Positions 1 through 13,507 of a DNA stretch of 64,000 nt are shown here, piece by piece. The stretch is from Primula veris. Taxonomy: Eukaryota; Streptophyta; Magnoliopsida; Ericales; Primulaceae. Below the pieces are notes generated by a model. That model saw nothing but the letters and a program-made list of their open reading frames with translations. It had not been told where the DNA came from and did not search any database. The DNA is taken from contig OY821748.1 of the NCBI GenBank assembly GCA_963682055.1, positions 2,547,001-2,611,000 of the forward strand, in the 5' to 3' direction. Numbering within the stretch: position 1 is the stretch's first letter; each line of letters starts with the position of its first letter. Position numbers and translations under genes: made by a program.

Positions 1-1380
1 GCACATGCGTGTGCGTATGTTATATTGTAAGAATCTGTATTGTAAAATCGTTTTTCTCCCACAAATGAATTAGCATAATTGTTGACTCAGTTGGTTATAA
101 GCAAGGAAAGTGATCCTTATCCCGCCATTTACTTACTGAAATGCAATTTCAGAGGGGAGTATAAAACTTCTTGTATTAGTGTACCTAAATTGAATGGTAT
201 GTAGTATATATTAGTTCCCCTAAATTTATCCTTTCTATGTACCATCAGGCCCGTCACAGTTTTGTTTCAAGCTGATCTCTCACTTTGTAAAACTGCCCAT
301 CTGCATCTCCCGCCTCTCCGGCGTAAGATTTCGTATTTCGGTATATAGATTAGAAAGTATTATTCTTCTAAATCAATGCATCATTTAAGACTTGAACAAT
401 TGGAAGTTGAAGGACCAAACTGAGAATATTAAGAGTCATTAAGAAATAAATACTTCATTACAATTATCAACACTCGCCCGAAAAAGTAACGGCTATATGA
501 ACTATGACTGGTTTGCAGATAGCCCCGAAACTTCGAAACTTTATAATTAAACCACGTAACTATCTAACTTTTGCAGTTAAATCCCAATATTCATTAATTA
601 AATGGCATAACTTTATGCTCCATGGTGTAACGCGGACACTATTTCTTAATCTATCTTTTTATTTCTGTGCAACCTAAGCAACCAAATAAAATTGACAGCT
701 TAGATCTTTTCTTTGTTGTAAATTGTTATCCATCAGTAATTTATTTTTTTTTAAAAATATCTACATGCTACTTTTTTCCGTTAGGCATTGCTGTCAAAAT
801 ACAAATATAAAACAAATAAACATGTGTAAAAACTTACGAATACAAAATTATGGAATTTTAAAGGTAAACATGAGCTAATAACAAAAGTTACAAGAACCGC
901 CTTCTTAAGTTTAATGCAAACATCATATAGTGATGTTTGATCATTGTATTAAAATCCAACGCCCAATATGACTCTAAGTATCTTAAGTTTTTCTTTACAA
1001 CCGAGTGGTTATATCTTTTTAATCAAATAGACCCCGAATCAAACTTCAACTTTTGATGTTTCTTTCATTCATCTGCAACTCTGTATCCATTGTTCTAACA
1101 TGCAAGCCTACAAAGAAATTAGGCGGAGCCTAAGCGCATAGTAAATTAAGAGAAGATTAAGCGGAATTCGATGAAATTAGACGCTAGACAACCTATTTCC
1201 GCCTAAAACCCGTCTATCGCAAAGCTTTACAGGGTATTGATGGGTTATTTGTAAATCATATGTAGTATACGGGTGCTATCTGTAATTATCGAAAAAGTAA
1301 CACGGTGCTGGGAGCTTCCTTTTTCGCGGATAAAAATTAAATTAAAACAGCTTTTTACAGAGCACGCTTTAAACCACTAA
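1..1380. other. Intergenic DNA upstream of the C2-lipase gene
   Basis: AT-rich DNA with stop codons in all frames and no recognisable gene. Around 1120-1205 there are short GC-richer AGGCGG/CCGCCT motifs resembling those of the small hairpin insertion at 2790-2875, so a decayed mobile fragment is possible. The promoter of the downstream gene should lie in the last few hundred bases, but no element can be assigned with confidence. Confidence 0.5.
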
Positions 1381-1399
1381 TCTCTCTCTCTATATATAG

Positions 1400-1436
<37 letters not shown>

Positions 1437-1448
1437 TATATATATATA
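1381..1448. repeat. CT then TA dinucleotide microsatellite at the 5' UTR
   Basis: A (CT)n run passes into an interrupted (TA)n run that ends directly at the start codon of the C2-lipase gene. The same CT-then-TA arrangement sits immediately before the CPN60 start codon at 42.97 kb. Length is probably polymorphic between individuals. Confidence 0.9.
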
Positions 1449-4400
1449 ATGGAGTCTCTCCAATCTCACCACCATCTCCTCCACCGCCGTAGCTTATTCT
1501 CCGCCGCTCCAAAACTCTCTCTACTACGCTCCACCACTCTTTCTCCTCTCTCTAGAAAACCGCTCCGATCGTTCGACTCGCTCGTCGGAGTACGGTGCAG
1601 CGCCATATCTGATACCGTTACCAAAGACGGAGATGAAAACAACAATAACAATAATAAGAATAATAAGGATAGAAAGAAAATTAGAAATAAGGATAAGTTT
1701 GATATTAATCTGGCGGTTGTTCTCGCGGGGTTCGCCTTCGAAGCTTATGCAACTCCACCTGTAAGTCTCGATTGCTTGATATTATATAATATTACCTTTT
1801 GTAACTTGATTTTACCTTCTTTTTTTTAGTTTTACCGGTACAATAATAAGTTGTAACTTGTAAGGGTTCCCTTAGTAAACTTTATTTCCCATACTACTAG
1901 AGTTGTTATAAAACATTATTTTAGGTTTTGCAACGTTTTGCTTAATTTCCGAAAAGTTTCCCAGAAAAATATGGTTTATGTTTCTGAATCCCGGGTTTCT
2001 GGACCACTAAATTTGACATGTTTACTAGTTTTATATATGTGTATTAATGTATTGTAAAATTTTAAATTGAAATAGACAATTCCTAGTCTTTTGTAAAAAA
2101 AAATTGGTCAAAGTGTAAATAACAGAGTTGATGGACTTTTTTTGTACTATACTTTTCGTTTGACGTGTCCGACCCGTCTACTATGTTTAACACTCTTCAA
2201 TTTTTATACTAGTTCACTAACGTTACGATTTCGTCGATTTTAGTACAAGGAACGAGGGAAACGTTTGGTAAATGGCGAAGTAAATTAAGCAGAAACAAAC
2301 TGATTTCAGAATTAATTAGATAAATGTGAGAGGATAATATATAGAGTTTGAGAAATAATTGATAGAATAGTTTTTTTTTTATTATTCCGTTTAGAAGTTA
2401 GTAACTGAGCAAAGTTTTTTCTTCAAATATGGTATATTAAGTTTATTAAAACCGTTGGTTAAGTATACTAATTTCTGGTATTTCTAGGTTGGTGTACATC
2501 AGAATATCAGCAGTGATATGTTAAGAGTAAAAAATTATAATCAGAATATCAGCAGAAATTAGTAGTCTTTGTTTTGGTATTCCTTAGATTCCTATTTGGT
2601 AGGATATGTTATAATTAGGTTCGTTTTGGAGAAATACAGTGGCGGAACCTGGATTCCTCGGTATGGGGTTATTAATTAATTAGCGCCTCTTTTGTTATTT
2701 GGGGTAATGATTGATTTTTTTCCTGACATAAAGTGAACACTATGTATTTTGTTAATACGTGAACACAATCCCCTCGTGTCACCAACTAGCAAGGTTTCAA
2801 AAGGCGTTAGGCGGGTTCTAGGTGGAAAGGGTCACCTTTCCGCCTGGCGCCTAATTGGCCGCCTAGGCCGCCTTGACTAGCATAATCTATAATCGGATTC
2901 AAAAAAGCTTAGGCTTTCAGCATTAAAGGAAGACGGAAGTAGTTGAATAAAGAGCCGGATTTTCTTTGTTAAACTGATTTCGTAATTTGTTTGCAATCAA
3001 TTAGTAGAAAAAAGGGTCTTTTATTCAAGGGGTTTGCATTGACAGTTATCTGCTTTTGTTTTGATCAGGACAACATAGGAAAGCTTGAGGTTGATGCAGC
3101 AAATTGCAAGACAGTATTTCTTTCCCAGTATGTTGTCATTTACGCAAATTGGAACTGTGTTTTTTTTTACGAGAATCCCCATAACATTTTTATTTTAGAA
3201 TTTGTAGCAATGTTATGAAACATATGGCAGTAAATTGAGAAAGTAGGACATACATTCCCTGTAACGGATATGAAATGTCATTAATATACCACTTTTTTAC
3301 AAAATAAAATTCAGCAGTGAGTTGTATATTGCATAACTGGAGTTCATAATCTTTTTGCACTGATTATATGACAGGATTTTCATTGATAGATAAAATAATT
3401 TACACATATAGAATGGGCTATAATCATCCTGGGAAATAGTTTGTCTCTGGCTTGGATTTCCTCCGTCAGTGTTTAGGCCTCCATTTGGGAATCTTTGAGC
3501 TTTGATCTCTTTTTAAGGGTTTCTCGTATTTCTGAATTCAATCAAAGGCTGTTGCTTCTAAACCTAATTTTGATGGGTAAGTTTAGAATATCTACACCAT
3601 TTAAGATACTTTATAGGTCATTAATTCATTGCAAGAAGAAGAGAGCTATATAGGAAATATAGACGTACTAGTTTGAGGGTTAGGATTGATAAGATACCAG
3701 CTAGACTTTAGATAATTACCTGGAGTGATAGGAAGATGTTGGAATTCATCTCTTTTGAGTGAAAAGACTGCATTAGGGAGTGTCTTTCATTGTAATGGTG
3801 ATTATTTGGCAACTTATAGGTTGTTAAGTGTTAGATCCCAAGAAACATTAACCTTAAATTTGCGAATGAGAATTTTGAGAATAAAACAGAACACCAACAT
3901 GAAATGCAGCACTGATTCTAGTTTATTTCATAATTCATACTATTTTTTTTTTTTTACTTATACATTACTATGGGTAAGGGTAAGGCTAAGGCTTTAAGGG
4001 ATGATACAAATTTATCTTTGACTTGCTTGATAACCCTCCATCATTTTTAAGACTTGTGTTTCTTATTATAATGTCCACAAATAGTAAACTACTCGTCTGT
4101 AAAAAGTAGTTAAGACGCTGGGAGTCTATAAATTTATATTGCTGACTTGGCTAATAGATAATGCATTATTTTCAATATAGCTATTCTATCTTAAAGTTTA
4201 TGTTCACAATTCTATGCTTAGATCTTAGTTCTTATTTTGGTTGACATCTGTAGGTCATTCATACGAGAGATCTATGATGGACAACTGTTCCTAAAGCTAA
4301 AGAAAGGTCTTGATTTACCTGCTATGGATCCATGGGTAGGTTTCTTTTATATTTCTGGTCTTCCTTTTGAGTAACAGTTAAGTGCGAGTAATAGTATATA

Positions 4401-7400
4401 CCGAGACACTGTTTTCCTCCCATGGTGTAGACCTTATTTCTGAACCATGTAATTCTTATGTTGGTCAGCTTTTTTTATTATATTATATTCCAGAAAACAT
4501 GATTTTTATGCATGGCTACAACAAATTGTATAAAATATATATATATATATATATATATATTATTATTTTTTTGGTACTTCTTTTGCATGGATAATTAGTT
4601 ATCGTTCTTTGGGAATCATTGTTAGGCTGTCAAGACTTAAATGGTTCAACCAGCTTGGTTAGCTAATTCACCTGTTGGCTTGTTATTTCATGTTCTTATA
4701 GGGAACTAGTGACCCATATGTGGTTTTGCAATTGGACAACCAAATTTTCAAAAGCACGACTAAGTGGGGGTAAGTTCCCGAACATGAAGTGATGCCTGTT
4801 TGAAGCATTTAGTTGTTTTTTATTTAATTAGTATCCGAGTTTCATGCGAGGTACTGAATGGCATTATATTATTTCTTATGATTCCTAATTATACATGATT
4901 ATAATATGTTAATCTAACGCATATCTCAAGTTCTTAAATTGTTATGAGCATTAATAGATTGCTTACAGCTCTAATTATTGTAATTTGTGATTACTTTTGA
5001 TTCTCGAGCAAAAAGAAAGTATAATACTGAGTAAGCTAGTCTTCTCGTCTTGACGACCGAATCTTTTTGGTGGATGCTTCATAGTTTTAACTATACATGA
5101 TAACAACTTTAAAGAAAGCATTTCTAACTTTTTTCGAAAATGAATGGCAGGAACAAAGAACCAACATGGAACGAGGAGTTTACTTTCAATATCAAACTAC
5201 CCCCCAAAAATAGTCTTCAGGTTACTGTGTTTTCTTAATAGCTTAGATCTATTTATGCGTTTCCTCTCATTGCATTATAGTCTACATCATGTATAATTCC
5301 AGGTTAATGCTTCATTACATTTTTATTACCAATGAGTCAATTAAGCGTGCAGTGAAAATCTATACCTGAACTGTTTTAATATATGATTCACTGATTCTTA
5401 TACTCTCTTATTGACTTTTAGCTTGCAGCATGGGATGCTAATCTTGTAACCCCTCCTAAACGCATGGGAAATGGTATTGCAAGTCTGGAAACACTTTGCG
5501 ATGGTGAGCTATTACAAAAGAAGTACGGAGTGCAGTAATATTTTTCATCAATATTGACTATGAAACGAGTGGATGTCACTTCATTATTAAAATGTAAAGG
5601 AAATTACAAGAACTTGTCATCAAATTTAGCTTATGAAAGAAGGGTTTATCAAGTCTTGAGTCTTGATATTATATTTCTTTCATGGTATTTTATCATTATA
5701 TGTTTCAAATATTAACCTAATTTCTTGCTTACATGGAAAAATATTGCTGAAATGTCTTTCTGATCTGGAAAAAAACAAGAGAGATTAAACAAGAAAACGC
5801 TATGGATCAGGTTCTTAGATATCACACCTGTACTTATTTTGTTTCAACTCTTTGTCGTGCTAGGAGATTTGCATGATTTGATGGTTGATTTAGAAGGCAT
5901 GGGAGGTGGAGGAAAGTTGCAATTAGAGGTATATAGTCTTCAGAATAGAAAAGACATGAAATCTTATGTCTGAGTAGAAATCCAAGTGGGAAGAAAAAAA
6001 AAGTAGTTTAAGTTTAAATTGTCTAATGTGGATGATAGATTTTACTTGAAATGTAACATAATAGTGATACTATGATTTATCTGTTTTAATCCTTACTCCC
6101 TATGTAAGTAGTGTATTTTGTGACCATAACTGTGTACAGTATATTCCCTTTTAACTTTTTGTTATCAATATTGTATAGTAGACTGCATTTCATATTGAAT
6201 AAATCTTTTTCATAACGAATAACCAATTGTTCCTTATAATTCCAGGTGCGATATAAAAGTTTTGATAAAATTGACGAAGAGAGTAAGTGGTGGAAGATCC
6301 CTTTTGTGACAGAACTTTTCCAAAGAAGTGGTTTTGAATCTGCTCTGAAAACAATTGTTGGCTCAGAGAGCGTACAAGCAAGTCAATTTGTTCAGTACGC
6401 ATTTGGGCAGATAAAGTCAATCAATAATGCTTATCTCAAAAATGATTTGTTATCAAAAATAGAAATGTCTAACTCTGACGAAACATATACGTTGAATAGT
6501 TCTGTACTTGAGAATGACAGTAAAGAGTTGCCTGTTAACAGCACGAGCAGAAAAGAAGAAGATAACAGAATTTTGGTAAATCAAGAAGATTTTCCATCCA
6601 CGTCAGATCAACTATTTTGGAACAACTTTGCCGATATTATAAACCGAAATGTTGTTAAAAAACTTGGTCTCCCTGCTCTCGAAAATTTCAGATGGGATAG
6701 TCTTGATTTATTGAACGATATTGGCGTACAATCACAAAGGCTTGCGGAAGCTGGTTATATTGAATCAGGGCTTGCAACTCTGGATAAAGAGAGTGACAAA
6801 ACTAATAATGGTGAATCAGTTAGCTCTATGACCGTAAAAGGTGTTGAAACTTCGCTGCCAGATATTAAGAAAGTTACACAAGATTTGTTACGGCAAACAG
6901 ATTCAGTATTGGGAGCAGTGATGGTTTTAAATTCTGCAGTTTCACAATTAAATAAAGAAGGTCTCATTTTTGGAAAGAAAGAGAATAACGGTTCTAATGA
7001 TATTGAAGGTGAGAATAATAATTTAGAAAGACCAAACGTTGAATCAGAATTTGATGAAAAGAGAGTTGAGGAGATGAAAGCGCTCTTTACAACGGCAGAG
7101 AGTGCCATGGAGGCTTGGGCTATGCTTGCTACTTCTATGGGCCATCCTAGTTTTATTAAATCAGAATTTCAGAAAATATGTTTTTTAGATAATCCATCCA
7201 CAGACACTCAGGTAATTTCTGTCGGGTAACAATTAACATGTAAATAACCTCCATGTGCTATTGGTGTTTGCCAAATGATTCCCCATATAATTCGGTTACT
7301 AGCTTTCAACTTCCATGTTAAGTATTTTTGTCAATCAACCCCAACAAGACAACCATTTTTAAATGATATAATTTTGAGTCTCGTTGCCGATCGTTGTTGT

Positions 7401-10400
7401 TTGGATACCTGTGTTTTGTCATTATATATGCACCTAAGCTAGCGGTGAATGGAAAAAAAAAAACATTTCAGTCAAATTTTTAAGCAAAAAAAAAGACATC
7501 AAAGGAAAAATTGCACATGTTATCAAAATATGGCCTCAACACACATTTTTCTGATTGCAGGGCATATATATCCAAAAGTGCATGGAACGGCAGAGAACAA
7601 GTATTTTTCAAAATTTACTATTGAGCGCAAAGTTATATAATTAAGTTAGATACGGGGGTTGATTGTAAATTTTTCTAAAGTATTTATGAAAGTAAATGGA
7701 AGCTGTTCTGAAAACACCATAATACATGGGGGTTATTTGCAACTTTTACCAATTTTCCTGATACTTTTAGTGTGTTGTTTTCTTATAAGCTATCATGCAT
7801 TTTTATTTTGTATGTTGGTGTTTTTATGTATTAATGAGACCTGGAGAGCTGCAGGTAGCAATTTGGCGTGATCCATTACGGAAGAGATTGGTTGTTGCTT
7901 TCAGAGGGACAGAGCAAGTATGTCATACTTATCTCGTTTCTTAAAATGGTTTCGATATTTTAGCATTAACAGGGCATTTTATTTCTCAGACAAGATGGAA
8001 GGATTTGCTCACTGATTTAATGATGGTCCCCGCAGGGTAATACCTTGTTTCTTTCTCAAACAAAATTTGTTTCTGAAGGCCACAGTACTTTACAAGCTAC
8101 ATTATTGTTTGAAAATTTGTTTAAGTTTTCAACAGGTCTTTATCAACTTTTGCCAAACTTTTTGAGTCCAAGGATATTTTAGAGAAGATTTCTGAACAAC
8201 ATTGATTTTATATTTTTATTTTCCCATAATTATTTTCTGTTCGTATCTAGGTTGAATCCAGAGAGAATAGGTGGAGATTTTAAGCAAGAAATTCAGGTCT
8301 TACTTTGATATAAAATCTTGATTTTCTGAATTTTTTGTTCTACTGGTTTATTTGTATTTCATTCGAAGTGTAACATGTGTAGGTTCATAGCGGTTTCTTG
8401 GGTGCTTATGATTCGGTCAGGACAAGGATTTTCTCTCTAATTAAGCAAGCAGTGGGATCCATGTAATGCCTTTACTGCAAATTCTTACAAAGTTTTCATG
8501 TTTATTTATTGATTGTATGTACTTCAGAAAATTTGACCTTTTTGCTAGGCAAATGTAGTACTCCCGTACCGTGATGGCATGCTCTTTACATAAGAAAATT
8601 GTTTCATCAAAGTTTTGATGTGTCTTTTTCATTTATTTTTTGCCTGTCTGCAGGGATGATGATGCTGAGCCTCTTGGCAGATGGCATGTTTATGTAACAG
8701 GTCATAGCTTGGGGGGAGCTTTAGCTACTCTTCTAGCTCTTGAACTCTCATCAAGCCAATTGGCAAAGTGAGTTCTCTCCTCTCTTTTTGACGCACTTAT
8801 TTTTTCGTTAGTTTTCCAGCTTGGTAATAATAGGCTTGCTAGCCTGTACATTGAAACAAAATTTAATTGTTAGATTTATTTCTTTTCAGACAATTATTCC
8901 ATGCATAATGATTTCTATTTAATAAGAATAAGCTTCTTAAGGTTATTTGTTGTAACATATCTCTATTACGTAACATTTGTTTTTATAGACCAAGTGCAAA
9001 ATGAATGATCATTATATTCTCTACCACTTGAACTTAATTGCCAACTGTTACATAGTGCGTAGCTAGTCAACTTTCAGCAAGTGGTTATTCTGGCGGCCAA
9101 TTATTGTAAGATAAAACCAATGCTCAGTATCCTGGTAAAAAAAGATTCAGATTGAATTTGCTTACCCCTTTGTCCCTACTTAAGTGTCCCTTTAGGGAAT
9201 ATAAATTTTAAGAAGACATAACTTATTAAATTGTTTAGAACACCTTTGATAAAATAAACTTTTATTCGATGCTAGTTTTATTCACTTTTGGGGATAATAA
9301 TTAAGAGGGTAAAGAGGAATCTTGTCATCTTTGACCCAATAATTTGGGGAAAGGACACTTATTTAGGAACATTTCAAATTACAAACAGTAAAAACTTGTG
9401 TAGGGACGTGGAGAGTATTTTCTTCATCTTATTCTTGGTTAGTGTTCTGTACAACTTCTTCATTATTATTTTTTGAATATTCAAGTTTTGCAAACTACTG
9501 ACCAACTGTAATCATCGTAATTATGTATAGGGCATTTTTCTCTATTGTAGCACATCCTCTTTTAATGCGTCATGAGTTGTCACAAAAAAAGAATTACCAT
9601 TTTTTTTAAGGTAACATTTGTCCTCTTCTTAAATATTAATTTTTTCAACTGAAAGTTCTCTCGTCAAAGTTAGTTACTGATAAGTGATGAGTGATAAAGA
9701 ACGTAAAACATAAAATTTGAGCGTAGTTGAGAAAGTACCTGCTACCATGAAGTTATATAGTTTTCTGGAAGTTCGAAGTTATATGGTAGCTATTCGTTTT
9801 TACCTTTTTGCAATAATTAGGATAGAGATATTTCTAAACTGGTTTCTCTTTGTGCTAGGCGTGGGATAATTTATGTGACCATGTATAACTTTGGATCCCC
9901 TAGAGTTGGAAATAGAAAATTCGCAGATGTCTACAATGAGGTAATTTACATATACCTTACATCTAAACTTTTACTACTGATTAGAATGGTTATTTTCATG
10001 AAGAGGTGAACTTTTGTTAAATTATCTTTTTTTTCCTGCATTTTCTGTTATCTGGTAACTTTGCTAAGATCTTCTGGTTTAAATTGCAGAAAGTGAAAGA
10101 TAGCTGGAGAGTTGTCAATCATAGAGATATAATACCAACAGTCCCAAGGTTAATGGGTTACTGCCACGTGGCTCAACCAATTTACCTTAAAGCTGGAAAT
10201 CTAAACATTGCAATGGTGAGGATTTTGAATTTAGGCCCCACTTACAAAGATAATAGTTAAATTTTAAGATCATGAAGTGTTTAATTATCAAACCAGTGCA
10301 CGAGTTCAAACTTAGAATGAAAGTAACGGCAAAGCTAACTTGTGATTTTTCTAAAGCCAAATGGGTAGTGTTTTTTTAAGGTTGACGTTGAACAAGTCAA

Positions 10401-11587
10401 TTCTACTATCTTTTGTGTGTTTCGGATAGAACACTTCTATCCCAAAAAGTTACATTCAATTGCTGTCAGGAATGCTGATGTTATTGAAGTTCACAGTTGC
10501 TGGTGACTTTGTGTATAAATTATGGAATCAAATTTAAGTTGGTATTAAATTTAAGTTACTCCATATTATGTATGGAATCAAATTTAAGTGAATCATTAAT
10601 GAAATATAAGTTGGTATGTTTGAGGATCAGTGCGGAAGAGAAATGTTGTTGTTTGGTAATCTTAAAATGACAGGTTCATATAATTGTGCCAAAATTTGAC
10701 GGAAAACTAGCTTCTTATGGGACAGAGACATGTTTCAGGAAAATATGGAGCTTTTGGAAGATGGTTACCAAGGTGATGTTATAGGGGAGGCTACACCTGA
10801 TATACTTGTCGGTGAATTTGTATGTGCCTTTTTCACTATGTTAATTTCACAGCATTGCATTTCCGGCAATCTTATATGGCTCGTTGTAAAATATATCAGT
10901 GACCTTGAATTCCATCTAGAAAATAAATTATATACATAATACTTCTGCTTCGTATGTTACTAGCGGACCTGTACTTTTCATCAAGCTTTGGCACTATCAA
11001 TATGACATGTTCATGTGATCATTCTTTTTGTAATAGCAGTAAGGTTCTGTTATTAAAAGTCTCTGTCCAAGAAGCCCATAAAAGGAGTTCATGATGATTT
11101 GGTTTAACTTGACTATAGGTTATTCAAAAATCCTTTCAGCTACACACATTTGGGCACGAAATAAAAGAACTTTAATTTACATGGAAGATGCTTCATTATG
11201 CATAGTTGAAGGATGCTTGATTCATAATCTGTTGCTTAAGTTTCCAATTTAGTATTGTAATTTTTTAAGGACATATCTGACAGATGAAAGGTGAGAAGGA
11301 ACTCGTAGAGAAAATATTGAACACAGAGATAAACATTTTCCGTGCAATCAGAGATGGAAGCGCACTTATGCAACATATGGAGGACTTCTATTACATCAGT
11401 CTTCTTGAGGTATTACTAACGTGTAAACTTATATATTGGAGTTGTATTTAGAAGCCAAAACATCTCAATTGTTTCTTGAGCGATGCTTGCCTTCTCTTTT
11501 CAGAATGTGAGATCAAATTATCAAAGTACTGCAACGCCACAAACCAATGAAGAGGATGACTTATCAGCAGTCATTGAAAGAGCATAA
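1449..11587 (+). CDS. C2-domain class 3 lipase, probably plastid-targeted (850 aa, 18 exons)
   Basis: Likely a lipase/phospholipase acting on plastid or membrane glycerolipids. Exons: 1449-1760, 3069-3127, 4254-4335, 4702-4769, 5151-5220, 5422-5503, 5864-5928, 6246-7211, 7855-7917, 7990-8036, 8251-8296, 8383-8462, 8654-8767, 9859-9940, 10090-10215, 10739-10819, 11284-11409, 11504-11587. All junctions are GT-AG and phases add up to 2553 nt with one stop. The N-terminus is Ser/Arg-rich and transit-peptide-like, followed by an Asn run. A C2 domain covers about residues 120-240 (GTSDPYV, EPTWNEEF). Exon 8 encodes a long, variable charged linker. The class 3 lipase domain follows from about residue 569, with FRGTEQ and the nucleophile elbow GHSLGG (Ser665). 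Asp725 in HRDIIP and a C-terminal His (His812 is the likeliest, His738 an alternative) would complete the triad. The acid and His assignments are inferred from fungal and plant class 3 lipases. Intron 1 (1308 bp) and intron 13 (1091 bp) carry small mobile insertions. Confidence 0.9.
2790..2875. mobile_element. 86-bp GC-rich hairpin insertion in intron 1
   Basis: The element starts CAAGG and ends CCTTG, is flanked on both sides by ACTAG (2785-2789 and 2876-2880), and folds on itself (GGTGGAAAGG against CCTTTCCGCC). It is rich in GGCG/CGCC motifs in an otherwise AT-rich intron. This looks like a miniature foldback insertion. The superfamily is not clear, since a 5-bp duplication is unusual for common plant MITEs. 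Confidence 0.45.
9165..9415. mobile_element. Stowaway-like MITE in intron 13 of the C2-lipase gene
   Basis: About 251 bp flanked by TA on both sides, with imperfect terminal inverted repeats: CCCCTTTGTCCCTAC on the left against GTAGGGACGTGGAGAG on the right. Ends related to CTCCCTCCGTCCC and a TA target are typical of Stowaway (Tc1/mariner) MITEs. The interior is AT-rich and non-coding. Confidence 0.6.
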
Positions 11588-11970
11588 CACCTACGGACTA
11601 CCAGAACAGATGAGCTAGATTGTCTGATGCAATTTGACTAAAATATGTAGTACCTTTTCTTTTCCCCCAATGATGTATTGAATCTTTCGTATTACAGAGG
11701 ATGTGATCATGTGAAGCCAAAATATAAAAAAGATTTATAGAGTTTGTAAATAATGTTGAAACTAACTTCTTTTAACTTTAAGAGGCAAACAATTAAGCAT
11801 TGTTCCGTTCTTTCATCAATGTTATATCCAGTAGCCAGCATTTATCGTACATAAAAAGGATGTTAACTATAACATACCCCTTTTGAAGTGTAGTGGTGGG
11901 GGAGTGATTGCTACTATTAGTTCTCTACTTGGGCCATGTGAAGCCGTAGCATTTTATTCCGTATAAGTTT

Positions 11971-12634
11971 GGGTGCGTTTTTTTTTGGTTCAGTGCAAAA
12001 CCCTACGTTTGAGTTACAAACCGTAACTCGTAGGTACGAGTTTGACCAGTTGGCCTTTTTTTTGGATTTTTTCCAAAAAAACCATACAAAATTGTAAAAT
12101 TATAAAACTTGGTTGTATAATTTAGAAAAATTAGAAAGTCTATTTTTACATTTTTCTAGTTATTTTATTTGTAATTTTTTTTCTTTCGTTAGACTTTTTA
12201 TGAAAATTTTGAAATTTGTTCAAAATATAAATATTAATTATAAAATTAAGTTTTAAAATTGCAATATGGATTTTAAAATAAAGATAGCAAGAATTTTCAG
12301 TTTTATGGTATTTTTTCACAATTTTTTTTAAAAATCTAACAAATTCGGTAACGAGTTTAATAAATTCTTAAAGTGGTTATTACAAATTAATAACTCAGTT
12401 TTATAATTTATAATTATTTTTTTAACAAATTTCCAATTTCTCACAAAAAATGTTCAAAAGATGCCAAGTTAAAAATAAGTTTGTAATCTGTAAAAGTATT
12501 TTTCTGTTTTTATTTTTGGTAAAAACCAAAAAAAAAAAGTCAACTGGTCAAACTCATAACTACGGGTTACAGTTTGTAACTCGGAGGTGTTTTGCACTGG
12601 ATCAAGAAAAATTGCACCTGAAAACAATGCACCC
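11971..12634. mobile_element. MULE-type MITE with about 90-bp terminal inverted repeats
   Basis: The left arm (11971-12060) and right arm (about 12535-12634) are imperfect inverted repeats. Both contain the words CAGTGCAAAAC, GAGTTACAAA and GAGTTTGACCAGTTG in matching order and opposite orientation. Both outer ends read GGGTGC. The flanks TATAAGTTT and TATAATTTA form an imperfect 9-bp target duplication (7 of 9), as expected for Mutator-like insertion. The interior is very AT-rich and non-coding. It lies about 380 bp downstream of the lipase stop codon. Confidence 0.6.
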
Positions 12635-12643
12635 TATAATTTA

Positions 12644-13507
12644 TAAATAACTACTAATACGATGCTATATACATATAACTTTATTAGATAATTGCATTTC
12701 TCACTATTACTTTAATATAATTGGTTTGAAAGGTGACGTTTTAGGTAAAATCCATCAAGTCTTATCCTAGACGAGGGTACCAATTAATTTACCATTTGTA
12801 ATTCACAAAGGAATAAAAGTCAAGTTTTGTAAACTTCTATGAATTTATTTCTAAAACCCTAGTAAAAGTGACAAGATGACCAAATATCAAAAAAAGAATT
12901 AAAACTCCAATGAAATTATTGGTCGTTGTATAATTTATTATTATTTTTTTTCCGTTGTAGGAGTATAATTTATGTATGCTCTTCACCCGATTGGAACAAT
13001 CACAGACAGAGATCTGATTTTTAATTTTATCTTTCATTACACACCATTCCATTTTGACAAACAGTAAAGGTGAAAAAATGATCAAATTTCAACTGTATTT
13101 ACTTGCAATGCGCATGAAGGTTTCCCCAATAAATTTGTACATTTCACTTTCTTCCTTTTCTTAAACAGTATACTTATTAATACTTCATAACGAATTTAAT
13201 GAAAGCCAAATACGAAAGCTATAAACGCTTCAAAAGCAAATGTCCATTTTTAAAATAAAAAGGTAACTAGAAGAGATTCTACTACTGCTTTATTTTTTAT
13301 TTATTTTTAAAAAGACCGGCCATTCATCAATTATTAAAAAGTAGCAAACTACTACTTTATTCTAGTGAAACACAATATATGTGAAACACAGCTGCTAGAG
13401 AAAATACTCTTGCAATTTAATTTATTCATGAAAACTATACATTTTCCATGCAATCTCCATTATTACAATGCAGTGTACGTAAACAAGCAAATTAAAACTC
13501 AAGCACA
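12644..13507. other. AT-rich intergenic DNA
   Basis: No coding signal or clear repeat boundary seen. It separates the MULE-type MITE from the 3' end of the minus-strand SPH gene. Confidence 0.5.

Noticed and set aside
6246..7229. Independent 327-aa gene
   Set aside because: It is exon 8 of the C2-lipase gene (ends at 7211 before a GT donor), with the frame continuous from exon 7.
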